A stretch of 64,000 nt of DNA. Origin: Oryzias latipes (lineage: Eukaryota > Chordata > Actinopteri > Beloniformes > Adrianichthyidae). Of the stretch, positions 45,101 through 56,200 are shown piece by piece; positions within the stretch are counted from its first letter, which is position 1, and each line of letters starts with the position of its first letter. Below the pieces are notes generated by a model. The model did not search any database. It saw nothing but the letters and a program-made list of their open reading frames with translations, and was not told where the DNA came from. A program made the translations under genes and the position numbers. Where the stretch lies: positions 62,001 to 126,000 of the forward strand of contig NC_019877.2 of the NCBI RefSeq assembly GCF_002234675.1. The letters are read 5' to 3'.

Positions 45101-47240
45101 CAGGACAAATGGGTTCTGGTGGTTCTGTTGATGTCGGGTTTTGACTCCCATGTTGTTTTCTTGCTGCAGTCGGCAGGTTTGAGGAGCGGGAGGCGGAGCT
45201 AAAGAAGGAGTACAACGCTCTCCACCACAGACACACAGAGGTGGGTTTCTCCACGCCGCGGCGCCGCTGACCCTTCCTGAAACCTGCTGTCCGTGTTTGG
45301 ACCGGCGGTTCTGTGGGCGGCTCCTGCTGCCCTCGTCTCCATGGCGATTTCACAAAGCTCCTCCCTGTCCCGTTCCAGATGATCCACAGCTACATGGAGC
45401 ACCTGGAGAGAAGCAAACACGGCGCCGCTCCGGCAGAACCCGCGGACCCGGCCTCGTCGGCGCGAACACGGTCAGTGTGAGGCTGAGAGACGGGTGGTCC
45501 ATGTGGGCGGGGCTAGTAAGCAACAGTGTTTAGCTGTGAGGCTGGACCCCCCATGACCTGCTGGCTGAACACTTTTCTGCTGTGGAGAGAGAGAGAGAGA
45601 GAGAGACAGGGGGAGGAGCCTGTCACCCAAAGCATGAGGGGGGGCAGAGTGCTGCTGAGGATCAGCTGGGACTGCAGCTCCCTCGTCTCTGGATGTGACT
45701 CAGCAGACGCTCTCGCTGACCCCCCCGCGGCGGCTCGGGGCCATGACCCCCGGGTGCGTGCTGCTGCTGCTCTTTGGCTTTGTGGGCGGAGCCGTGGTCA
45801 TCAACTCCGCCGTTCTGGTGTCTCTGTCGGTGCTGCTGCTCGTTCACTTCTCCGTCCGCGCCGCGGGCGTCCCCGGCCTGCCCCCCCTGCCCTCCTCACC
45901 CCGGCGCCGCTGGTATGTTGGTGTGTTGGTGCGCGGCTCGCATCAGGAGAACGTTCCACGGTTCTCCAGCTGGAGAACTTCTGCTCTAGACCATCAGCTG
46001 TTTGTTTTAGCTGCTCTGGGTTCTACGTTCTGTTCTATGTTTGGTTCCACGTTCTGCTCTGGGTTCTACGTTCTGTTATATATTTGGTTCCACGTTCTGT
46101 TCTATGTTGGGTTCTACGTTCTGTTATATATTTGGTTCCACGTTCTGTTCTATGTTGGGTTCCACGTTGTTCTCTGGGTTCTACGTTCTGCTCTGGGTTT
46201 CTACGTTCTGTTCTATGTTGGGTTCCACGTTCTGTTATATATTTGGTTCCACGTTCTGTTCTATGTTGGGTTCCACGTTGTTCTCTGGGTTCCACGTTCT
46301 GTTATATATTTGGTTCCACGTTCTGTTCTATGTTTGGTTCCACGTTGTTCTCTGGGTTCTACGTTCTGCTCCATGTTTGCTTCCACGTTCTGCTCCATGT
46401 TTGCTTCCACGTTCTGTTCCATGTTGGGTTCCACGTTCTGTTATATATTTGGTTCCACGTTCTGTTCTATATTTGGTTCCACGTTCTGCTCTATGTTTGG
46501 TTCCACGTTGTTCTCTGGGTTCTACGTTCTGCTCTGGGTTTCTACGTTCTGTTCTATGTTGGGTTCCACGTTCTGTTATATATTTGGTTCCACGTTCTGC
46601 TCTATGTTTGGTTCCACGTTGTTCTCTGGGTTCTACGTTCTGCTCCATGTTTGCTTCCACGTTCTGTTCCATGTTGGGTTCCACGTTCTGTTATATATTT
46701 GGTTCCACGTTCTGTTCTATATTTGGTTCCACGTTCTGTTCCGGGTTCTACGTTCTGCTCTGGGTTCCATGCCTCTCACTGGCTGCTCTGTTCTCCAGAA
46801 AACCTTGTTTTTCTGGCGATAGTCTCCTCCGGGGACAGACTATTTCCTGCAGCAGCTCTGGTTCCTGCAGGTTGTTCTTTCAGATTAGATGAGGATGGAA
46901 CATTTAGGGAATCATTTCTTGGTTCACTAAAACTGTTTTCATGTTGTAGAAATGTTTATTGATGGATGATTGATCAGAATCTGACATGGAAACATCCGTT
47001 AATTATTTCCACAGTCATGAAGCTGCTTCTCCTTCACTGGTTGATCTCTAAAGCCTTCTGGCCTGACAGCAGCCCCTCCCTCTGTGTTGCAGGAGGGAGC
47101 GGCCCCTCTCCATGGGCCTTTTCCAGCTTCCTGGGGGTGAAGGGCTGACCTCTGACCTCCACAGGGATCCCCTGGAATCTCCTTCAGAGCCTTGGAGGTT
47201 CAGTAGCCTCAGCCATCCGCGGTCCAACACCAGCCTCAAG
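39166..47240 (+). CDS. spag9: spag9 exons 1-5: RH1 domain and first coiled coil
   Basis: Exons are 39166-39465, 44297-44417, 45170-45240, 45379-45470 and 47093-47240. Exon 1 codes the RH1 domain, with [20 protein letters not shown] and [20 protein letters not shown], which in JIP3/4 binds kinesin and dynein light intermediate chain. Exons 2-4 carry the coiled coil ([20 protein letters not shown], then [13 protein letters not shown]). Exon 2 starts [14 protein letters not shown] where human has KFIEFEDSQEQEKK. Exon 5 codes [15 protein letters not shown] and [12 protein letters not shown]. The last residues of exon 4 (Ala/Pro/Glu-rich) differ from human. Intron 1 is 4.8 kb and holds two MITEs and a minisatellite. 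Confidence 0.95.
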
Positions 47241-50200
47241 GTACCACTGGGCTGGGGGGTGTACAGGGGGGTCACGGAGCTTCAGAATGGACGCCAGAAC
47301 GTCTCCATTCGGGGGGGGGGGGGGGGGGGGGGCTCTTCTGGGAGCGTTCTAGCAGCTTCTGTGTGGAAGTCTGAGAGATGTGGCTCAAAGCCCAGGAAGT
47401 ACGGGAAGTGGTACCATATGGGGGGGGGGGGGGGGGGCAGACTGTGTGCATTGTTGCTGATGGGGACCGAGTTTCCTGCAGGCCCCCCCATGAATGTTAA
47501 CATCTGATGAACGTTTGTCTACAGCCGGACTCCAGCACGAGCCCACTGTTGGTGTGTTTGTGTCTAGGTGTGTGTGTTTGTGTCTAGGTGTGTGTGTGTC
47601 CGTGTGTGTGTGATTTTTACTTCCACTTTCGGCTTCTCCCATCAGGGGTCGCCACAGCGAACAAGTCGCATGGTAAATTTGGCAATGTTTTACGCCGGAT
47701 GCCCTTCCTGACGCAACCTTCTCAAACCGGGCTTGGAACCGGCAGAGGTAGAGAGGGGAACAGGGAGCAGCCCGGAGTCGAACCCGGGTTTCACGGACGG
47801 AAGGCGCCGCAAACCAGCACGAGCTAAACTGGCTCCCCCGTGTGTGTGTGATTGATTCATTAATTTTCGTCTCCTTTAAATCAATGTTGTCGTATTTTCG
47901 TCTTCCTGATGTTTCCTTTTTTTCGTCGTTCTGTCAGATCTAATCTAATCATTTCTGCGTCTGAAGTCGGTCTGTTATTTGCACGTTCTGCTTTTTAACA
48001 GTTATAGCAGAAAAGGTTCTGCTCACTAAACGTGACGCAGCAGTCGGCCTGTTTGGCTCCTCCTCCCTCCATGTTCGTTCTCAGTCTTCAGAGGTTAACG
48101 TGTTAGCATGTTGGCGTGTTAGCGCGTGGGGCCGCGCCGTGCATCAGCCTGACCTGCACCTCCTCCTTCAGGATGAGCTGGCCCACTTCCCCAATGGAAG
48201 GTCCAAGTCCGGCTCCTCCACCAACCATGTCTCCAGAACCGGAGCTTCAGAGTCCAAACCCAGCAGCTCTGCCGTGCCGCCGTCCAGAACCGGACCCGCC
48301 TCCTCCTCTGTCATTGCAGACGTCTCCCTGGAGTCTTTGGTGAAGCCCCCCCAGGACCCGGAACCATCAGAGCAGCAGAATCTGGACTTGAACAGAGTTT
48401 TTCTGGAAGGAACCCAGACCAGCGCTGCAAGGCGGGAAGGAGGGTGGGGCCAATTTGGGTCAGACGACCAGGAGTCTGCTCACCCCCCCCTGCAGGGTGA
48501 CGGTCAGTCGCAGCGTCCTCCTGCAGACACACGGGGGCGCCAGCTCGGCAGCGCTAAAGCTCTCCTGTGATTTCTGGTTCCTGTAGACGGGTCTGAGGCC
48601 GCAGAACCTTCTGAGGTGCAGGCCATCATCGAGTCCACCCCGGAACTGGACATGGACCTGGAGGGCTGCAGAGGAACCAGGTATTCACGGTCCTCCGGGT
48701 CCTCTGGGACCTCTGGGACCTCCGGTCTGCAGCTTCCTGCTCAGGTCGGGTCTTTCTGGGTCAAACATCATCGTCCTCAGTTGAAGGCGTCTGCTCTTCA
48801 TGCAGCACGCCGACCAAAGGAGGCGTGGAGAACCCGGCCTTCAACCGGAACACCGACTCTCTGTTCGAGGAGCTGTCGTCTGCAGGAAATGACCTCATCA
48901 GCGACATGGACGACGGCGCCGACCTGCTGGGTGAGAAGCTGCTCCCACTCTTTTTACGGAAACATCTCCCGCTTTGTGGAATTCTCTGAACCGTCTCGTC
49001 TGTGCTGCTGGACCGGACCTTCACCGCAGACGAGTTTTCTGGTGGGTGCCGTCAGAACCCCCCCTGTATTTGTAATGTCCCCGCGCTGCTCCGTACTGGA
49101 GGTGTAGATGAAGGCTAGTGAGGAGCAGGAATGCTCTGAGCTTTAACTGTGGTTCTGCTTTTCATGACTGTCAGACGGCAGCTACTTGGGTAAGACCGCA
49201 GGACCCGTCAGAAGAACCAGAACCAGCTGCTGTGAAACCGTCCTCACGTCTGTGCGCTTTTTTCAGGAATGGGTCGGGAAGTGGAGCACCTCATCCACGA
49301 GAACGCGCAGCTGCTGGAGACCAAGTTAGTACCACGGACAGCTCCGGGTCCTGATGGAGGCCTGTGAGCCCAAACATGACTCAGCACTTCTGGAGCTCCT
49401 CAGGGCAGAGCTGTGGGCGTCACATCGGGCTGCTAACGCTGCCAGTGTGCAGGGAAAGGTTACCTGGATCCAGGTGACACGCCTGTGTCGGCAGAATGGA
49501 AGCTCCTCTCTTTTCACCTAAGAAAATGTTTTCGCTTTCATATCTTTCCAAAAAAATTAGGTGAAAACGCAAAGATAAATCTTTGCGTTTTCTGCGCTTG
49601 AACCATTTCAGATTAAAAATCCGGTTTGCCGGTGGGGGGGGGGTGCTGTTCTTAATCAGACCCCGCTCCTTTAGCTGTGAGGTTCATCCAGGAAGTCGGG
49701 AAGCTCAGAGGTGAACGTCTGCGTCCTCCTGCAGAAACGCTCTGAACGTGGTGAAGAACGACCTGATCGCTCAGGTGGACGACCTGGCCTGCGAGAAGGA
49801 AGTTCTGCGAGGAGAACTGGACGCCGTCATCCAGGCCAAAACCAAGCTGGAGGAGAAGAACAAGGAGCTGGAGGAGGAGCTGAAAACGTGAGTCCTCCTC
49901 TCCCCCCTCTGGGCCGCTCTGTGGGAGGAGCCTCCCTTCACGGCCTGCCTGTCTCCTGCAGAGTCCGAGCGGAGCTGGAGGACGCCAAGCAGAAGGTCAA
50001 GAACGAGAACGAGGACGATGTGAGTCCAGACCCCACACCCTGCTGTCAGAGGAGAGCCCACTTTGCTCCTCTCTGGGTGGAGGCGCACATCCCTGCATCA
50101 CCCGTCTGCTTTGGCCGCAGAGCGACGTCCCGACGGCGCAGAGGAAGCGCTTCACCAGGGTGGAGATGGCCAGAGTCCTGATGGAGAGGAACCAGTACAA

Positions 50201-53200
50201 GGAGAGGCTGATGGAGCTGCAGGAAGCCGTCCGGTGGACCGAAATGATCCGGTGAGGCTGGAGACGAAGCACAGCAGGAGGAGGAGGAGGAGGAGGAGTC
50301 TGAGGAGGTGTTCTGAGAAAATAAGGCCTCCCTTCTTCTGCCGTCTCAGGGCGTCCAAGGAGAACCCCGCTCTCCCGGAGAAGAAGAAGTCCAGCCTCTG
50401 GCAGTTGTAAGCTTCTCTTTGGGTTGGCTGCAGCTCCTCAGCAGCAGACGTCTTTTCTTTTAGACTTTTGTGATGGGTACGAAACCCGAACCCAGGAGAG
50501 CCTGGAAGGCAGCCGGGCACAGAGGCTGCTGGTTCAACGCCAGCAGCAGACGCTTGTTCTTGCAGGACAAAGCTGTTAGTTCTTTCAGCTTCTTCTTGTC
50601 CCAGTCTGGAGACGATTGTTCTTCAGCATGCAAGAACAAATGTCTGGCTGCTGCTGTGTGAACCGGCGCCCGGGCAGAACTTTGGTCTCTGCGTCGTCCT
50701 GCTGTCTCGCTCTCCTGTTTGGATTTTGGATTAAACGTTTGGTTTGAAAATGCACATCGTTTGGGGGGCGGGGCTAACGAACGACATCTGACGAGTCTTC
50801 CTTCTGTTTCTTTGTGTCCCCCCTTACTCTGCCTGCTGCTGTGGCATCTGTCTGCAGGAGGTGTGTTGGGGCTGAAATGGGGGGGATTAGGAAGCTGTTA
50901 ACATGATAGAATCTGTGCTTTTTCACCAAATTTATTAGGAAAGTTCTGAAAGTGATTCAGAGTCTTTGGTAAAAACGGTTTCTCACATAGAAACACCTGA
51001 GAAAGGTGACCTCCTGTTAAGTAAATATACTCCATATATGATGACGGTCCCGATTCAGTTCTTCAGAACTGTCCCATATCATCATCTCTCCACCGCCGTG
51101 CCCGGCACGGGTTATTAAACCATGTCAATGGGGTTTAACCCTTCAACAGCGGCGACGCCTAAACATGAGCTCTGTGAGCTTTACTGCTGCAGGGAATGCA
51201 AAGCGCTGCGTATTGGCGTCCGCTTCTCTCCACGCCGCACGTTACGTTAAACACTTCACACAGTAACGTAATCGTTCACGTAAAATTCACCACACGGTGT
51301 GATATTGTGATATTCACACCAACGACTGTACAGGAACAGAGTAAAAGTCTCTTGACATCCAGCGTATCGGCAGCTGGTCTCTGCCTCAGAATCCGCTGGA
51401 ACGGCGTTAACCGCGTGAACGAGCGTCAACACTGGAGCGTTGGCCGGGCCGGTACCCCTGGGCAGGAAAATGGCGTTTTCTTATAAAGCGCATCACGGAG
51501 CCGAACCCGCCATCTGAGGTGGAAAGGTCAAAGTTGACCGCCTGATGGCGAGTTGGTCTCCGTTGAGTAAAGGATGTTGTGACGCTGGTGGGTGGAGTGA
51601 CTGTGGCACCTGGATCACCTGCAGAAGTGTTTTGTAGTCCTGCCTGCTGCGCCGCTCACTAACTTCCTGGCTAAAGCCCCCCACCCCCCGTGCAGCCCCC
51701 TCCCAGACGTCTACAGCATGCCGAGTCGGCACCTTTGACCCGTGAATGTCGGCGCTCCGCTTGTGTCCACCCGTCTATACGTTTGTGTGTCTGCTCCTCC
51801 CTCCCCTCCCCCCACTTCCCGCCCCCCCCCTTACACCTCCAGTTTCAGCCGCTTGTTTAGCTCGTCGGGCGGAGGAGGGAAGAAGCCGGCGGCGGCGGCG
51901 GAGGCTCCGGTGAACGTCAAGTACAACGCCCCCACCTCCCACATCCAGCCGTCCATCAAGAAGAAGAGCAGCACCCTGCAGCAGCTGCCCAGCGACAAAA
52001 GCAAGGCATTCGACTTCCTGAACGAGGAGTGAGTCCACGCCGCTCTGCCGCCGCTCCGTCACGCCTCGCTTTCACACATCGAACGTCAGGAAAAGGAAGT
52101 CCTTCTTTGCTTCTGTAGTTCACCGATTCACTCGGAACAAAACATAAAAAAAGTCTTTTATGGATAAAAATCCTTCATTTCCACTGGATTGAGGTTCAGT
52201 GTGTTTGTAAAGTAACCGTTTTAGTCTAGATAGTCACTTTAAAATAGATTTACTCAAAGATGAGTGAAAATGTATAAAACAATGAATATCATGAACATTT
52301 TTAACAGCAAATAGAACAGATTCAGTTTTTCTGAAGGCCTTTTGTCTCGACTCTTAATAGAAATGGACCAAAGACGGAGTTCTGTATTGTAATTGAACGT
52401 TTCCAAACGTTCCTGCAGTTTCCTCCACACCCACAGAAACCGCTGTTGATACGGCGGCTGCGGTCTTAACGGCGAGGCGGACAGACTTGGATGTATGAAC
52501 ACGCCTCTTTGATTCTGCGGCACCGACTGCTCTAGTCTGACACAAATGTTTGTTTCTGGAACGGTTCTGGAAAACCACGGCTAGGAAATCCTTCCAACCC
52601 GTCACGGCACAGGTTGGAAGGATTTGAACACAGAACAAAGTCAGGATTCTCACGTTGGTGTAAAAACTTCAAAATAAACACAAACGCACTTTAATGTAAA
52701 TGGAATAAAATGCGAGTTCGGCTAATAGGAACCAGAACATTTCGTTTTTTGATAAACGAAACCGAGGGAGGTGAAGTTCCGGTCTGAACCACTCGGTGGC
52801 GCTGTTTTGGCTCAGACGGAAGTGTGTTTCGTGTTTTGGTGGTGCAGGGCTCCAGCGGAGAGCGTAGTGACCCGGAGGGAGCAGAAGAGGGCGCAATACC
52901 AGCAGGTCAAAGCCCACGTGCAGAAAGAGGACGGCCGCGTTCAGGCGTACGGGTGGAGCCTGCCCAAGAAGCTGAAGGTGAGGCGCCGCCGGCGGACGCT
53001 CTCCGTGTTCCTGCAGAGTCTCTGAGCTGCTTCTGACCTTTCAGGGAAACGGCGCTCAGGCGGAGAAGATGAAGAACTTGCCGGTGCCGGTCTTCCTCCG
53101 GCCGCTGGACGAGAAGGAGGCTTCCATGAAGGTGCTGCAGAAAACCGAAATACGGCAAAAAATGATGTTTGAAATGAAGCAATTGACCTTAAAACGGAGA

Positions 53201-56200
53201 AACAATCTTATTTTTAATCTGCGTTCATGTTGGTGTGGTTGTCATGGTGACGGCACTTGATTGACAGAGTCAACAAACAAGTTTTCTGGTTAATTTGGTG
53301 AAAATGAAACATTTTAAAAAATGTTTTAAAAAATCCGTTTTAATCAGAATTTCTCTCATTCAGACTTCATAGTTAATCCAGTTTAAGTGAAGCTTCATTA
53401 ATTATGCAGAATATGTTCCATAATCTGGATTACGGGCGCTTAAGGCCTGTTCACACCGGGACTAATTTCGCCAGCGATTTTCGCCGACGTTTAACGCCTC
53501 GTGACTAAACAAAGGGCACCAATGTGAGTGTGCACACCGACGCGAAAAAAACGCCACCCGTCAAAGCGTCACTTTTTAAAAAACACCTCGGGTTCGATTT
53601 TTTTTTTTTCGTCACGTCGCGTCGAAATCTATTCGACCAATGAGAACGGCGCTTTTGCACACGTGTCTGGAGCCTCTGAAGTTACAGTAAAACACAACTT
53701 GGGGGCGCTCAAACACAAAACTGCCTTGCTGAGCACATATACCAGCGAAGAAGATAGACGCCAAGTAGCGTCTACACAGCCGCGAAGCAATAATGACGGA
53801 CATTCTAAAATATCCCCGAACCAAGCACCAGTTGGAGCTACTGGTGCTTGAAATATTCATGTTTTCTTTGATTGATTCTGACAAGCGTGTAAATACTTGC
53901 TCTCTTCTTCTGAGTGAAAAGCGACTTTAAGAAGCGTGAAGTTGCGCAGCGCCACCTTGTGTACAGGAGTATTTCTGTTTTACATTAAGCGCCATCTAAT
54001 GTCAGGGAATGAAATTGCATGTTCGCTCGGCTCATCGTCAGCGAAAATCTCCTGGGTGTGAACACAAAAAACGTGGTGAAAAACGCTGGCGAATAACGCC
54101 TGGCGAATATTCGTCCTGGTGTGTACAGGCCTTTAGACTGCGGTTCTCTTCATCCTCCCCGTTCTGGATTAGCACCAAACGTTTCATCTCCCCAGCTGTG
54201 GTGCGCCGCCGGTGTGAACCTGTCTGAAGGAAAGACCAGAGACGGGGGCCTGTTGGTGGGAGCCAGCGTGTTCTACCACGACCTGTCCGGTTCCGAGGGT
54301 CCCCAGAAGAAGGCGGGCTCCCAGAGCAGCCTGGAGAAGCTGGACCAGGAGCTGCAGGTACGGACGGACCGGCACGCCTCCGCGGTTGAAGCCGGCGGCC
54401 TGACTGTCCGCGTTGCAGGAGCAGCAGAAGGAGCTGCAGCACCACGACCGGCTGTCCTCCCTGGTCTGGATCTGCACCAGCACCCAGTCCGCCTCCAAAG
54501 TCGTGGTCATCGACGCCAACCAGCCCGGCAACATCCTGGAGAGCTTCGTGGTTTGTAACGCTCACGTGCTCTGCATCACCAGCGTGCCAGGTAAGACATC
54601 CGCCGGAGAACCGCTTCCTGTGACCTCTGACCTGCAGCCAGATTCGTCTTCTCAGGCGCCAGAGAGACGGACTATCCCGCTGAAGAAGAAGGAGCTCCAA
54701 ACCCGGAGGCGGGGCCTGCCGGAGATGGCAGCTCCGCCTCAGCCGACAGCAGCTCGCCGTCCGGTGACAGCATCCTGGGCGGGATCACAGTGGTGGGCTG
54801 CGAGGCCGAGGGCGCCGGCGCCGGTCCGGGTGAGAACCTCTGTGTGGATTCCAGAGCAGCCCAGGAACCAGCGGGAGAGAGTCTGAGGAGCGTCCACGCC
54901 GACACCAGCTTCTCCGACCCGCTGGGAGCCGGGGAAGGTTCTTTAGAGAGGTGAGCCGCTGCAGAACCCGAGCAGAACCAACACGTGTTCAGCAGAACAA
55001 CTGGACCTGCTTGGAAAGACGGACCAGAACCATCTGGAGGGGATTTGTATCCGACAGACTAGAAAGAACCAGAACCTTTAGAACTCAGACTGAGGGTTCA
55101 GTTTCAGTGGCGCAGAACCTTTGCAGTGATCTCTGGACCTCCAGAACTCTTGACAGTAGTTTGTGTTTGGAGCAGGGAGGGGGAACCCCCGAGGGACGGA
55201 GCGGAATCGAACCCTGAGCAGGAGGAGCAGCTGACCATGGAGGAGGCTCAGAGGATGAGCAGCGTTCAGCCCACCATGTGGCTGGGAGCTCAGGACGGAC
55301 AGTAGGTGTCCTTTATTTACCCCCCCCCCACACACACACACACACACACCCACCTGTGTGTGACCGTCCCCCCCCACAGCCTGTACGTCCACTCCTCCGT
55401 GGCTCACTGGAGGAGGCGTCTCCATTCCATCAAGCTGAAGGAGTCCGTCTTCTGCATCGTGTAAGTCTACTTAAAGTGGTGGAGGTCCTCTCCTCGCCGC
55501 CCCTCCCCCACCAATGACCCTCTGTCCCGCAGACACGTGAAGGGCCGCGTTCTGGTCAGCATGTCCGACGGGACCATCGCCATCTTCCGCCGAGGGGCAG
55601 GTGAGGGCGGGGCTCCTATGACCTGTGAGTGAACGGCGGGAGGGGTTCTAACGGGCGTGTCTGCACAGACGGACAGTGGGACCTGGGCCGGTACCACCTG
55701 CTGGACCTGGGGCGGCCGGCCCACTCCATTCGCTGCATGACCGTCGTGCACGACGCGGTGTGGTGCGGCTACAGGAACAAGATCTACGTGGTGAAGCCAA
55801 AGGCCATGAGGGTGGAGGTGAGGACACAGTTGGAGACACGCCCTCAGCCAGTGATGTGATGACATCACGGCGGGAGAAACCATCAAAAAAAGGAACGGGG
55901 CTCAAAACGTTTCAAAGTACACTAAAGAAGCCTTTTGAGTCACAAACCTTTACGCACACACCGCCAGCTGAGGTCTACAACCACTACTAAAGTTTTGGTG
56001 ACCTTTGACCTTGGGAAGAGTCTGCCTAACCTCAATCAAAAGGACAAAAGTCCCTCCAGCCTCATTGGAAGCTCCGTCTGTAGCTTTTGGTGGCTGGGGG
56101 GGTCACAAAAGTGGAGAATTGTGAAACTGTAATCCATATGAACATATCAGGAATGTGGGCGTGGTTAACAAAAACCTCTGTTACCAGGGAAACCTAAAAG

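Noticed and set aside
45526-46962. 478-codon frame rich in Phe, Leu and Val
   Set aside because: Most of it is the 24-bp-type minisatellite. Only the part at 45743-45912, in another frame, is a real exon.
54828-54835. GGTGAGAA as donor ending spag9 exon 19 early
   Set aside because: The frame stays open for 40 more codons and reaches [11 protein letters not shown], matching the human TEHVFTDPLG block, before a good GTGAGC donor in the right phase.
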